A stretch of 64,000 nucleotides of DNA from Anniella stebbinsi (taxonomy: Eukaryota > Chordata > Lepidosauria > Squamata > Anniellidae). This document shows positions 44,460-56,644 of the stretch, one piece after another. A program made the position numbers and the translations under genes. The first letter of the stretch is position 1; each line of letters begins with the position of its first letter. The notes beneath the pieces were generated by a model. It saw only the letters and a program-made list of their open reading frames with translations, searched no databases and was not told where the DNA came from. The stretch covers positions 175,410,382 through 175,474,381 of the forward strand of contig JARDYH010000003.1 of assembly GCA_029215795.1 (NCBI GenBank), written 5' to 3'.

Positions 44460-46270
44460 TAATATCTACAAAAACAAAGAGTTTTGTGGCATCTTAAGAC
44501 TAGCACATTTATTCTACCACTCTTTTACATGAAATCCTTCATTAGCTTATGCAAAATGTAAAAACGACTTTCTTTTAAGCCCTGAGAAACAGAACATGTA
44601 ACATGTGGCTCCAGCCAAGAGTGATGGTCTTATTAGTGAGGGGAATTTACTGATTAACTGCTGTTAACAAAACACCCTCTTCAAACGCATTTAGTCTGAA
44701 TCTGGCAGGTACTCAGCAGGCTGCAGCTCTTTTTATTCCTCTCAGGAGGATAGTAGAGAAATATTTCTCATTTCAGCAGCTCTAGCTCTGGCCTTTCAAT
44801 AATTTTTATAGCCTCAACTAATAGGTTAACAATTAGTTAAGGGAAACTACCAGACTAATGTCAAGTCATTTGCAGGGGGAGAAAAAAAAGTTAAAGGAGA
44901 AAAGTATGAGGTCTTTAAGGAGATGGCTCATTTTCTTTCCAAGCTTCGATTAGTTTTAAAGGCCATGAATATATAAATGAACACAAACTGTAAATCAGTG
45001 GTGGGAGTAGAAAGGCCCATTGCTGCCCATTTTACATATATCCAATAAGAAAATGTCACATTTGCTGCTGGAAAGGCATAGTTGGAGTCATAAGAAGGGG
45101 AAGAATAAAAGGGAGCGCATTCTGCCAGTGCTGAATTAACCAAACTGTAGTGCATAATGGGGCAGAGCCTGAATTGTCCCCCACCAGGCACTTCATGAGG
45201 TGGATGTTAGCAGTGGATGTGATGGCAGCCACTGTTGTCACTGTCTCTGCCTAGTCTGACTTTCTCCATGCTGAGGGAGGCACATCATTCCATGCCACTA
45301 TCAGCACAGAGAAAGAGACTTGGTGGTGCTGGGAGGAGTAGCCACTCCTCCCCAGAGCTGGCCAAGTTGGGGGAGGTGAGAGGCATGGAAAAATGACTTA
45401 GCTAACACTGGGAGGAGCAGATTCTCCCAAGCCAAGTTCCCCACCACTCATATCTGGTGATCTCCAGTCTGCGACTGGAGATGACAGCAGGGATTGCTCC
45501 AGGGGATGGGGCTTGGAGGTCCCCTGGATGAATCCAAGGAGTCTCTGCAAGCAAGATGCGGAATCTTGGGGGCCAAATTAGGCCTGTGGGCTGAAGGTTC
45601 TGCATCCCAGCTGTAGTAGAAAGGAGGGCAGCTTTTGATGTGATTGACATCAAAAAAGTGCTGCCAGCCACATTGCACAGTAATAATTCTGTATTCAACA
45701 GGCAGCACTACCCACAGCCAGCGCAAGATCCTTTTCAAATCTTGGTAGATAGTATGAAATTGTTACTGAAATCTATCCGGTGGGACACACCAACAAAAAT
45801 GCTGCAATTGGATGTATCTTAAGCATGTTGTCTACATAGAAAGCAAGGGTGGGAGCTGACTTTTCCCACAAAAAAAGGTATGTGGGGGAAGGGAGTAGGG
45901 CCCACCTTACCTCCACATAGGTCAAACGTTTGTTTGTGTGTGGTGTGTGTGTGTGTGTGTGTGTGAATATTCAGCAGATGGGAAGGGCTGTCTGAACCTT
46001 ATCCCCTCCTGCTAATTCTCCCCTGCAATTATACCCAGACTATTGTAATAATTCCCCTCCTCCCAGTTGAGCTCCAAAACCAGAAGTCAATGTAGCTGAG
46101 GGGGAAATGGCCTTGAAAAAAATCAATGAGCATGGGACCAGTTCAACTTTCCTTCCTCCCCTCTGCTGGTACCGCCCCCTGCCACGGTTACCTCATTCCC
46201 ATATTCCTGTTTCCTTGAGAAATGCAGATCTAGAAATGAATAATGCTAGCCAAGCTAGCATGTTGTTTTG
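44460..46270. other. Non-genic stretch
   Basis: (TG)n at 45938-45964. A fragment around 45565-45610 (GGGGGCCAAATTAGGCC) may belong to the same relic family as 21960. No gene. Confidence 0.45.
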
Positions 46271-46271
46271 A

Positions 46272-46362
46272 CATTCATAATGCACTCCTATGCAGGTTTA
46301 CTTAGAAGAAAGCTCCACTGGGGCCTACTGCCAGGGAAGTGTACATAAGATTGCAGCCTAAG
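46272..46362. mobile_element. Family H repeat
   Basis: TAATGCACTCCTATGCAGGT, GGGGCCTACTGCCAGGGAAG and ACATAAGATTGCAGCC in order. Imperfect inverted repeat. Confidence 0.65.
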
Positions 46363-46371
46363 AGAGTAAGT

Positions 46372-46570
46372 TATAAACTGGTAGATCTCCAGCTCAGTTC
46401 TCACTTCACCAATGAATTTATGAAGTGAGCTTAGGCAAGGCACTATAATCTCAGTCGCAGCTGCATAACCTATAAAATGGGGATATTACTGACTACCTTG
46501 CAAGAGTGTCATAAAGATTCCTGAGATGAAGCATGCAAAGTACTTTGAACACTCAATAAGTGCTGTTAAC
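46372..46570 (+). mobile_element. MIR SINE (ancient)
   Basis: The order GAGCTTAGGCAAGGCACT, TATAAAATGGGGATATTACT, ACTACCTTGCAAGAGTGTCA and AAGTACTTTGAACACTCAAT follows the MIR consensus (GGCAAGTCAC, TGTAAAATGGGGAT, TACCTCATAGGGTTGT, AAGCGCTTAGAAC, CTCAATAAATG). MIR-type CORE-SINEs are known across amniotes. This copy is old and diverged. Confidence 0.7.
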
Positions 46571-46574
46571 CACT

Positions 46575-47345
46575 AGCACTTGTGGTAGTGGTCAGACAAC
46601 TAGAAGGGCCAGTGATGCCGCTCAGTGCAGAAGATGAAGATGGCAGCCCTAAAACCGAGCAACCACTTGCGACATGCCCATGCTGTGGTTGTGCTAGCAT
46701 GAATTATAATGACTTTTATAGGAAAGATTTTTCTAAGGTATGTCATTACAAATGCTTTCTTTCTTTCTTCCCTACCATGTGAAGTAGGGAAATCACCATT
46801 TGCTTTTCAGTGGACATTTGTTTTTCTCTTGATTTTATTTGTAGAAGAATGATAGAGAAATGCTACCTCCTGGTGATATTTGCCTATCAACATGACTTCT
46901 ATCAACATCTTTGTACATATGTATATGAGAGAGAAAGAGAGAACATATGTCTATCCATATGTTAAAGAATTTTCCAGTAATTGTTTACTTAAAAATACAG
47001 TTTATTAGATGGTTTATTAAAACATACATAAAACCAAGTGAATGTAATTCATTAATAAAAAAAATACAGAATTAATTTGGCAATAGTAAAAGAAAGCACC
47101 GGCTTTGCTCAAAGAGTTATCAAAAACAGACTCTGAGTTCATACTGCATCTTAAGTCTACTGCTTCAGGTACTAAAACCAAACCCAACTCATTCTGCGAC
47201 AAGCTCATAATCATTAAGGCCAGTAATACACAGCTCAATTCAGATGCAAACAGCAGCATCTAACACATAGAACAGTTAATATACACTTAAACATTAAAAA
47301 AACCATGCGTATAAATAGAGGCAGAGTATACACTTGAAGGAATAA
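46575..47345. other. Non-genic stretch
   Basis: Short GA run at 46928-46942. No gene or repeat recognised. Confidence 0.45.
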
Positions 47346-47351
47346 ATTACA

Positions 47352-47393
<42 letters not shown>
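47352..47393. repeat. (AAT)n microsatellite
   Basis: About fourteen AAT units. Confidence 0.95.
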
Positions 47394-47394
<1 letters not shown>

Positions 47395-47682
47395 GGTTTG
47401 TCTGAAGAAAAAACACATTTGGACATAATGCCGCTTGGGATACTGTAGCATATGTATTTTAAATCACCTCACAAGGTTAAAAATGAATACAACCAACTCA
47501 CTTATACAGATCATGCTGAACGTCAGATCTTTTATTCACTTGCATTTATCTGCATTGGATATTTATAGGACTATATACAGGGAGGTATGTATATGCAAAT
47601 TGAAATATGTTTCAGTGTTTTGAGTTGAAGTAACAATATCACTAATATTTCTTTTGCTCCCTAAACATTAGATAGCTAGGTA

Positions 47683-47809
47683 GGATCTACACTACTGCTT
47701 TAAATGATTTATATCAGTAGTGGCAACTATTGGGGCTCAGGACACACTCCACACACAGTTTTCAAACTGTTTTCAAAGTGTCATATCCTGCTTGGTGTAG
47801 ATCTGGCCC
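47683..47809. mobile_element. Family E MITE, diverged copy
   Basis: Left end GGATCTACACTACTGCTTTA; inverted right end GGGCCAGATCTACACC. The inner sequence (CACACAGTTTTCAAACTG) is an imperfect palindrome. Shares its left word with the 88-bp palindrome. Confidence 0.6.
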
Positions 47810-48059
47810 TAGTCATCCATTACTGCTAGATAGCTTTTCTGAAGTATTCAGAAATGGGCACTGCTCCCTGTTCATATCAAAGAAGGAAGCTGATTGGCAA
47901 ATTAACTCACTTTATGGAAGCGACTGCTCACTGGCCAGTGTTGTGGTGAGTACTGTGGTGAATTCCACTGGAGATCAGTAAACAACTCTGTTCACACCCT
48001 GACAATGAATTTGGCTCCCTTGAGTAGCCAATACATGGGAGTCTCTTGAGATGGAGTTT

Positions 48060-48313
48060 TATTTATTTATTATTTTATCTTATTTATTATTGCATTTATA
48101 TCCTGCCTTTTTCCTCCAAAGAACCCAAGGTGGCGTACATAATCCTCCTCCTCTCCATTTTCTCCTCACAACAACAACCCTGTGAGGTTAGGTTGGGCTG
48201 AGGGTCTGTGACTGGCCCAAAGTCATCCTGTGGGTTTCCATGGCTGAGTGGGGACTAGAACCCGGATCTTCAGACTCCCAGTCCACCACTCTAGCCACTA
48301 CACCACAGTGGCA
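48060..48313 (-). mobile_element. tRNA-derived SINE, minus strand
   Basis: Reversed B box GGGGACTAGAACC at 48251-48263 and reversed A box CCACCACTCTAGCCACTA at 48283-48300. The body includes CTCACAACAACAACCCTGTG, and the tail (left) reads ATTGCATTTATATCCTGCCT after TTATTTATTAT units. Same family as 40341-40563. Confidence 0.8.
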
Positions 48314-48628
48314 TGTGTTTTGATGTTCAAGCAGAATGCTCGAGGGACTTGGCATGTCCTGTCATCTGAGCATCCATCCTCCACTCTTACCATCCCATCC
48401 TGGTCCCAATTCTATCACCAATACTGCATCTTGGTCAAGGAGGAGACGCTTACCTTGAGGACTAGGATGAATTCACTGATGGTGGTTGTGACAGAGCAGG
48501 AGAATACCCCTGAATCCCTTCCCTGTGCTTTTTTCCTAAACTCCAGGGATGCTGGCATTATCTCTATGTGGCCAGTGTTTCTTTCCATCTGGATCATGGG
48601 GGTTGAATGACCAGTCCCATGGTTTCAA

Positions 48629-48680
48629 GGCAGTGCCACATTCTGCTGGGGCTCATGGGAGTAGTAGTTCTGCCCTCATG
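48629..48680. mobile_element. Family D fragment
   Basis: GGCAGTGCCACATTCTGCTG and GGGAGTAGTAGTTCTGCC: part of one arm. Confidence 0.4.
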
Positions 48681-48757
48681 ATCTCAGACAAAAAGAGATG
48701 CTGTCTGTTCTAATTCTGTTATAAACCACATTGGGTCTTTTTAAGAAAAGTTTCTAA

Positions 48758-48800
48758 ATAATAATGATGATGATGATGATGATGATGATAATAATAATAG
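48758..48800. repeat. (AAT)n(GAT)n microsatellite
   Basis: Compound triplet run with about eight GAT units between AAT units. Confidence 0.95.
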
Positions 48801-48804
48801 CATA

Positions 48805-49395
48805 GTAACACTATAAGAATCGCCTGCAGTTTAGAAGAAAGTGCAAGGGAAAGGGGAGAAGCCTGATGAGAAATGGAAGATGCCCAATTGGTGTCTTCTG
48901 TTTTCCAATGATCAACTCCCACTGCAACTGTTGTCTGGCCCCCAAGGTCAAACTTCCTCTCCTTGGGGGCTAGGATGGGCTGCCAAGTGGGATCTGTGCC
49001 AGCAGAATCAGAGCATGTGGAGGTGGGCTGTGCTGCCTGCCCTTAGTCTGCTCACAGAAATCAAGCAGGAGTGAAATCACCAATGGGAGCATCCGTCCTT
49101 GATTTGTCACAATAATACCCCTAATTCCAGTGCAACATTTTGTATCCACAGGTTCTCTTAAGATGGCTACTTGACACATGACAGTATCTCTTACAAATGG
49201 GTCATGCATACTGCTTGAACCTCATGGACTCAGCACCTGGACTTCGCTACCAGCCCATTGCGTGTGGATGATCTATTTGTCTAAAACACTCCCATGTCCC
49301 TGCAGCTACAGCAATCCATCCAGGGGCTGTTCCATGGATATTACACAAGAACTGGCCCTTAGATACCATCTCGAAGGATATTGAACTGTGGTCCA
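48805..49395. other. Non-genic stretch
   Basis: No gene or repeat recognised. Confidence 0.45.
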
Positions 49396-49399
49396 GGTG

Positions 49400-49870
49400 C
49401 CCATACATCATTGTCATGCTGTTTCTAGTTTTCCAGATATTTTATCTCTATGTTCATTTCACCTCTTGGAGCAGTTAAACACTTTTAACTCCCTGTTATC
49501 AGCCATCTGCATATCTTTTTTAGCAGGAATACAAAGAGAAATATTCGGCCGAATAGAATGCTCAGTTGTATGATAAGTGATGATTGTTAAACATGAACAT
49601 CGTGGATGTTTTTATTATCTGAGATTACTGTGAAGAATTAAAGTGTCTGAGCAGTACTTCCAAGGAGGACTAAGATGCCTCTGCTACACAATCAGTTAGA
49701 GCCATCCTTTAATGGCATGCCATGCTCACTATAAATTATCTTTAATGAGGTCTCCTGCTGCAAAACAGGAAAGCCCTTACAATAAAAAGGCACAGCCCTC
49801 TAGCTTTACATGGCTCCCCAAAAAAGCTCAATGAGAATCACCCTAATGAAAGCAATGCATCACATTGAAT
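49400..49870. promoter_or_regulatory. Candidate conserved non-coding element
   Basis: Repeat-free, AT-rich, many TAAT cores. It contains a 14-bp perfect palindrome TATTCGGCCGAATA at 49542-49555, notable for its two CpGs in CpG-poor surroundings. Regulatory role is inference. Confidence 0.22.
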
Positions 49871-49879
49871 CAATCCCAT

Positions 49880-51170
49880 GAAAAACAAGTTCAAGTATAA
49901 ATGAATGGGTGTATCCTTTCACCAAGACCTCCAAGACCTTCACCCCATTCACAGAAGTGAGTGGAACTCGCATGCCTTTTTGTGAAAGAGCAATAATGGA
50001 AGATCTAAGCCCATAAATGCAAGTATAGTTGCAAGAGGGAAGTGCACCTAAACACATGTAAGGATTGTTACATGAGTGTCAACTCTCCCCACTCCAATAT
50101 CCTCACATATGTCTGTCTAGTAAAATGCCAGGTAGACATATGGAAATAGAATGGATGGGAGCAAACACTTGTGTGTCAATCTTACTACCTGAGCAGTTCA
50201 CTACATACCACTATACTTGCTTAGATACGTTAGTCCAGTGAGCAAACTCCAAAACAAAATGAGAGACGTTGCATTTTTATTAATATTAACAAAGCTTGAA
50301 GATCTGACTGCAGAAGGAGGTGCAGAAGTTGAACTTTGGACATTACAAAGATGCATGGAGAAATGGGAGCATGGGTCATTTGCACTGCCTAACCCACCCT
50401 CCAATTTTGTCATGCCTGACACAATGCTTAATCCAGGATTGATAGGATTACTCTTATCGTATACTAATGTGTGAGATGAAATAAGTGTTGAAAGCCAATG
50501 CGTCACGAGCTAGGAGAGGCTGAGAAAGTGCCCTGGGATGTGGGGAGGTCAAGAGAAGCTGGGAAGGTGATGTCATCCAGAGAGACTGCTGGGTGATGTG
50601 CTGGGGGAAAGGTTGATGTCTTTCATATTGTGGTGTGGAAAGGCTTGAGTTGAGCCATTTTTCTTTATATGCAATGTTGCTAGAGTAGTTCTTTTTCATA
50701 TGCCAGTAGGCACTAAGATGAAATCTGGTCAGACCAATGTAGAAAAATGGGAATGGAATTTTCCAGCAGGAACAGGAATGTATTAGCATTAATCATTTCT
50801 TAAAAAATAAAACCAAGATTGTACACATTTTACATTTAGTCACAATTTTTTTTAGCCAATTGGGCTCATATTCTCGTCATTACAATACATCCGTATTAAA
50901 AAGGAATTCTTATGTATTTACATTTTTATATACAAATTAATAGTAAAATCAATTTTATTTCTAAGAGATCTTAATTCCCAATGCCGTGTCAACAGAGACT
51001 TGTTAACACCACTGGACTTCAATGCATAAATATCAGTTTTCTTTAATTACTTCAGAAATCTGTTTGTTCAGAGAATGGATTGATAAGTATTCCAGAGTAG
51101 CTCCACTGAAATCCTACAGTATGTTTTTCGAGGTCTCATCACAGAATAGTTGAAATGGGAATAAATGAGT
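49880..51170. other. Non-genic stretch
   Basis: No gene or repeat recognised. Confidence 0.45.
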
Positions 51171-51175
51171 ATTTT

Positions 51176-51336
51176 AAGAACATAAGAAGAGCCATGCTGG
51201 ATCAGGCCAAGGGTCCATCTAATCCAACTCTCTGTTCACACAGTGGCCAACCAGCTGTCAACAAGGGATCCATTAGTAGGACATGGTGCAACAGCACCCT
51301 CCCACACACATTTTCCAGCATGGGCTTACTGCCTGT
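51176..51336 (+). mobile_element. Reptilian interspersed repeat (SINE-like)
   Basis: AAGAACATAAGAAGAGCCAT, GCTGGATCAGGCCAAGGGTC, CACACAGTGGCCAACCAGCT and GGTGCAACAGCACCCTCCC in order. I recognise this wording as a dispersed repeat of reptile genomes. Its class is uncertain. Confidence 0.6.
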
Positions 51337-51339
51337 TTT

Positions 51340-52450
51340 AAAGACTTTGATCATTTGGTCAAGGTTTAATGACAGGCTGATATATACAAATATTGTATAC
51401 TATTATGAAAAATCATAATCAAATAAAATCTTAGTAAAACATTTTTAAAAACCTCCTTGAAAAGCCATGGCATCCATAACAATAAGAAGGTAACTAAAAC
51501 TTTCCCCATGTGCAAGATTGCACAGTTGAAAAGAAACCCCTTGCGTTCTTAGGATATGTCACAAGGTTTCATTAGGCTCTGTCAAGTGGTTTAACCTAAT
51601 GGGTGGCAGCCTATCATAATTCATTTTGAGAGACCATTGTAAGGAAGAGGATCTACTAGGAAGAAAACGCTGTCCTCCAATCCTTTACACCCACTCTTTG
51701 TTGAATTGTTGAACATTCTTACAAAAAATCCCAGTCTTCCTCAAATAAAATGGCTGCCTAGCTAGATGCCTCACTATATTACAAATACCACCAAGAAGAG
51801 AGAGAGACAGAGAGAATACTTTCTCAGGTCTATTGATCAATATACCCAACAGACTACCAGTACAGCAAATAGAAGCAGTCATAAAACACATTGTGGTTCG
51901 GCACGTTAGAAACAAAACTGGCCATTTCATTTTGCGGCTCTTCATGCCACTTCAGGACAGTCTCACAACATGTTCATTTCATTTTTTCTGCTCTCAAAGA
52001 CTGGGAAAAATCACAAAATGACTGCATTGACAATATTTATTTCAATTTCTTCTTTTTGTTTCCCCCCATTGCTTTTATTTATGCTACGTATTTCCCAAAG
52101 TACATATCATAGAAATGCTCTGTATTTTGATCTTCAAAAAGACAAAGATTGGATTGTCCCATATTGATGACCATGCAGACATGGAAACTATGAAGAACTA
52201 CTGATTAATGTCCAAAGAATTCCATACAAATCTGCTATACTCTAATACAGAGTATTGATGAGACCAGATCTTCCTGTCTTTTGAAACCTAGTTGATAGCT
52301 GCTTTCTACCTATGCAACCAGGCCATTTTGTCTAAGCAACATACTGCTGGTTATAAGCAATTTCCCCCCCCCCCCCCGGTTCACTGTTCCCTACTCCCAT
52401 ATACTGTACTTCAGCAACTAGAGAAAATTAGATGTGTATGCTCTCCAATA
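51340..52450. other. Non-genic stretch
   Basis: GA run near 51796-51816 and a C tract at 52364-52377. No gene recognised. Confidence 0.45.
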
Positions 52451-52454
52451 AAAA

Positions 52455-53060
52455 TGGGGGGGTGTCCAATGGACCTTTGACTGACCTCCGAACTCATGGT
52501 GCGGTTAGGGGGCAGTTAAAAAACTGACGGAAACTCGCAGTGCGGTTAGAAGATTGTTTGGAGCCCTGAAGAGATCTGTACCTGAAGGTTGTTTAGGCGA
52601 CATGAGGGCTCATTTCCTGTTGATGATGGACAACTAAATGAACACTTCCATATTAGGAAGACGTTGAGGGGTGAGTGGGGGTAGTTTTGAAATTGACATC
52701 TGTGGCTAACCAATAGCCACAGTCTCCTCCCTGCCGCTCCTCCAATCACGTTGCTTAGGGGGCACGATTGCAAGTGATATAAACAGAAAGAGCCCGTAGT
52801 GCTCTTTCACAATGCAGCTGAGACTGACTGTCATGGAAATGGGAACGTTCCATGAGCTTTCCCTAGCACTTTCCTATCTGGGGGCATTCTGAAGCCCCTT
52901 CTGCCCATGCCTCACTGGTCCAGCATGGCCTGCCTAGGGGAGAGCCTTGCCCACAGCACTGCCGCTGCTGCTACTGCCAGTCTGGGACTGACTGCTGGGG
53001 GGAAAAAATGAGAAACTGAGTGAAACTGAAATTGACGGGTTCTTTCATCCCTATGTAAAA
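52455..53060. other. GC-richer segment, possible DNA-element relic
   Basis: Composition changes sharply from the AT-rich flanks. GTGCGGTTAG occurs twice (52500 and 52540 regions), and the right end CTTTCATCCCTATG resembles the reversed GGGATG ends of a squamate MITE group. The left end could not be set. Confidence 0.35.
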
Positions 53061-53255
53061 TCACAGGGCATCAACAGGAGAGGTGGATCCTCGAATCAGG
53101 TACAACCAGGTGGGCATGAGCACACTTCTAATGACAGAATTTTGACACTTGGGACATGGCATGTCAAAGAGAGAGTGAGGGGATGGGGATTGAGAGAGAT
53201 GGATATTGACACTTCTCAACAACCCCGGAAGTTGGAAGTAAAAGGTGAGACCATG

Positions 53256-53322
53256 GAGATATTAGGATATCCTAATGTTAGATATCCTAATATTCCTATT
53301 AGAATATCTGGTCCTAATAGGA
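53256..53322. repeat. Cluster of AT-rich palindromic words
   Basis: Perfect 16-bp palindrome ATTAGGATATCCTAAT at 53261-53276, a direct repeat of GATATCCTAAT at about 53281, then inverted forms CTATTAGAATATC and CCTAATAGG. Possibly a local duplication product. Confidence 0.8.
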
Positions 53323-53379
53323 AAAGCTGGTCTGTGAGCATGGAAGATGCTTGAAGTGGTAGGAAGGAAGGTTGCTATG

Positions 53380-53440
53380 TCACGGGGAGAGAGGGAGAGG
53401 GAGAGGGAGAGGGGGAGAGAGAGAGAGAGAGAGAGAGAAA
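53380..53440. repeat. (GGGAGA)n/(GA)n microsatellite
   Basis: GGGAGA units passing into a GA run. Confidence 0.95.
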
Positions 53441-53444
53441 GGCG

Positions 53445-54390
53445 TTTTATTCTCAGGTCTTTCTCCATAGCCTGTTAATTCTGCTAATGCTACCTCCTTA
53501 ACAAACTTAGTGAATGCATACTTAAGGATTGCCAGGGCGCATCAAGATGAATGTTGCTTTTAGTTGGCTGACTGACAGATAGTTAAAAATGAAGGCATAA
53601 AATGTCCAATACTGGTTAATTCTTAGCATTTAATAGACAGAAATATACTTTGTTTCTGGGAAATGCAGATTGTATTTTTCATTGCCATAGCTAGATGTGC
53701 TCAGTGGTTATCTATTCTCCTTGTCTTAGTACTAATTTGTAAAGGCATTTATGCAAACGACCGCTTCCACAGTCTATGGCAAAACAGGTTGATCAGGCAC
53801 CGAGTAAAAAAAGAGAGCAAGACCGAGTGGGAGCAGGCACAGATAACTCTTACACACAGACTGAACCCACAGATAACTATTTTGACTGTAGCATATAAAG
53901 TCAACAGGAGTTCCTAATCAACTATCTTGTTAAGGAAATGGACTAATGGACTAGAAAAAAGACATCCATCATTTAAATGAAACATTTCCTAAACCTGATT
54001 TGGGGGTTGAATGAATTTGTGGAATTCATGCAGAGTCACAGGGAGGGAGACTTTGCATCTTTCATATTTTCTCAGAACATGTGTGATAATTTATCTGCAG
54101 CCACAAAAGAACTTGAAAGAGGAAGCCTCACAGCTGTTGCTTATTAGCATTAGCATGAATTTTACAAAGCAAATTGTAAGCAGACTTGTTTCCACAATAT
54201 TTAATTTATGGCAATGAATAAAAGTTATCTTTCTGCCTTTTTTTAAAGACAGGCAAAAAAAATTGGTTTCCAAAAGAATCTGTTTCTAGTTGCTTGTGAA
54301 CAAACGAGTATTACACAGCAGCATGTTACCACTGCAAGGAATCAAAGGCTGCCTGTGTTGTGATTTCTTACTGTGTTGTGATTTCTTAAG
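53445..54390. other. Non-genic stretch
   Basis: TGTTGTGATTTCTTA is tandemly duplicated around 54355-54390. No gene. Confidence 0.45.
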
Positions 54391-54394
54391 GGTG

Positions 54395-54475
54395 TGGGGG
54401 CCTTCTGGGGAATCCAGAGTCCTGGATTGGGACCTGGAGGGCCAGATTGACCCTGGGTTTGAGGTTCAACACCTC
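54395..54475. mobile_element. Possible DNA-element relic
   Basis: GTGTGGGGGCCTTCTGGGGA and GGAGGGCCAGATTGACCCTG, similar in wording to 21990-22040. Short and diverged. Confidence 0.3.
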
Positions 54476-54542
54476 TAATATCAATAATTCCATATTTTGC
54501 CATTCTTATGCTATTTCTGTCAGTTAGTATAAACATCTGGGT

Positions 54543-54571
54543 GATTTATTTATTTATTTATTTAAATAAAT
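54543..54571. repeat. (TTTA)n
   Basis: About six TTTA units ending in AAATAAAT. Perhaps a retroposon tail. Confidence 0.85.
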
Positions 54572-54802
54572 GGCTCAGAAACAAAGAAAAATAACTTTTG
54601 TTTTAATAAACGTTTTGTCTAAAAAGGAATCAGTATTGCACACACATTTTTTAAAAGAATCTTTGCTAGATTGCTTAGGTACATGCTTTCACAAACAGAG
54701 CTGCTTTCTGAGACTTTTGTTTCCAGGGCTGCTTATGTGCCTGATGGAAAATAAATAAATGCTAGGGCAGCAGCAATTGAGAAACACTCCTTGCTAAGAG
54801 AT

Positions 54803-54900
54803 GGTTAATGCAATCCTCTACATGTCCACCCAGAAAAAAGCTCTACTGAGTTCAATGCGATTTACTCCAGGTAAGTGAATATAGAGGACTGCGGCCTGAA
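54803..54900. mobile_element. Family H repeat
   Basis: ATGCAATCCTCTACATGTCC, TACTGAGTTCAATGCGATTT and TACTCCAGGTAAGTGAATAT in order, with a diverged right end (GAGGACTGCGGCCTGA). Confidence 0.7.
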
Positions 54901-54904
54901 TTGC

Positions 54905-55475
54905 TTAACAGGCTTGGATTGAATGTGTTACTTCTGTGCATATATCCCCAGGGATTTAAAAACAGTAAAAGAGGAAAGGTTAGAAAACTTACCAGGTGAC
55001 TTTGCCCACTAAAGCAATGATAGGCTAGGAGGTTTCACAAAATAAAATAAACAAGCCAACCAAATGAGCAGGGGCAGTAATATCCAGACATTTGTAAACA
55101 CCTCGATTTATTCCACTGCTGCATTGGTAATCCCTGAGACATGGGACTGGAAGTTCAGGTCTGAACTTTCAGTTACCCGTTGCCCTTCCCTGCATGAGAC
55201 AAAACGAAGATAAACAGCCCAAACACTGAAAAAGTAGAAAACAGTGAAAATCAATCTCTGCTTTAGTTGCAGACCCACAAATACCCCCCCCCACACACAC
55301 ACTCCCTCTGCACTAACTCTTACATTCTCTAGGAAATGGAATGCTCATAACATTTTTTTAAAAAATTGCTGTAAGCAATAGCTTTTGATCTAGTAGCGCT
55401 GTTTCATAAAAGAAAACAGACATGGATAATTACTTTGGAGGGCACAGACCTGCTCAGAACAAGTAAAAAACAATC
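54905..55475. other. Non-genic stretch
   Basis: C tract then CA run at 55286-55302. No gene. Confidence 0.45.
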
Positions 55476-55479
55476 TGAA

Positions 55480-55760
55480 GGGGAAGTGAAGGGAGGGGCC
55501 TCACAAGCAATGTAATTTGTAGGAGCCGAGTTTGAAATAGCACCTCGTTTAGAAATGAATGGCAGGGACTAGCTGACCATTCTCAATAAAAAGGCCTTTC
55601 AATTCAAAACATGTAAGAACGTGGTCCTGCTAGCAGTGAAATTCGTCAAATGCTGCCTTGCTTTCCGTGGTCCAGGACAAAACCATATTCACTATGATAG
55701 TTCCACAAACTTTCACCAAAGATTTAAAATAGCACCATTAAATGTCTATACAAAAGCCAT
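55480..55760. promoter_or_regulatory. Candidate conserved non-coding element
   Basis: Repeat-free stretch between a simple-repeat area and a family A copy. Balanced base text, no open frame. Weak inference. Confidence 0.2.
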
Positions 55761-55914
55761 TACATTAAAAATTTGTGCACAGCAGTTATAGAACATATTT
55801 GTTTTTTACAGCTCAGAAATGTGTCATTCCCCCCCCATTGCTCTGAATACAGCTTAGCAGACATCAGAAGGAAGGCAAGAGAGAAAATAAAAAGTACTTA
55901 TAAGAGGCCACAGA

Positions 55915-56269
55915 GGTCCCCTCTATAAGGATTCGCTTTTGCGCCTGGTTAGGCGATTATGCGCATAATCGCAGAAGCGCATTTACGCCTAATCCCTCTG
56001 CACGAGAGGCGGCGAGAGGCGGCGAAGCGCATTAACATATGTCCAAAATGCACTTTACAAGTAGTTAATGCGCATAAGCGCTTATTCACACAGTCAAAAT
56101 GCGCTTTAACGGACGGAGCAAAATAAAACTCGCGATTTAACGCGCGTTCGATAATGCGCATAATTGGGGAGATAACGCGCCTCTACGCCCGATTTGCGCT
56201 CCGTTCTTGTAGAGGTAATTTTTTTTATGCGCCTTGAAAGAGCTTTAAATGCCTCTTGTAGAGGCACCC
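55915..56269 (+). mobile_element. Family A MITE copy 3 (PIF/Harbinger-like), 355 bp
   Basis: Ends GGTCCCCTCTATAAGGATTC and, from the other side, GGGTGCCTCTACAAGAGGC. Flanking 3-bp duplication AGA (55912-55914 and 56270-56272). CpG-rich interior as in the other copies. A minus-strand open frame beginning MRIIERALNREFYF lies at 55949-56161. Sub-type with CCTCTACAAG ends, shared with copy 4. Confidence 0.88.
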
Positions 56270-56514
56270 AGACTCAGTAGTAACTAGTCAACTCCAAATA
56301 CACTTGGAGATTGACCCCTTTTGTGCATGCAGATGAAAAGGATTCACTCCCCCTCTCTTTCAGAGCATTGAATGGAGCATTATTTTATTGTCTAATACCA
56401 ATTAAACCAAACAGAGGATGGTAGTTATTCAGGAGTGATGCAACCAGAATAACAGGTTGTGGACTCAGGTATGCTTCTCTACTTAGTACCCAAGGGGGCA
56501 AAGGAATCAATAGC

Positions 56515-56640
56515 TTACCAGCCTTCCTGAACCTGCTTCCCTCCAGACTTTTAGGACTTCAGTTCTCATCTGCCCCAGCCAGCATGGCCAATGGTCAAGA
56601 ATGCAGGGAGTTGTAATCCAAAACATCCAGAGGGCAGTAA
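56515..56640. mobile_element. Family D MITE
   Basis: CCAGCCTTCCTGAACCTGCT, CCAGCCAGCATGGCCAATGG and GGAGTTGTAATCCAAAACAT in order. Imperfect palindrome, right end lost. Confidence 0.65.
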
Positions 56641-56644
56641 TGTA

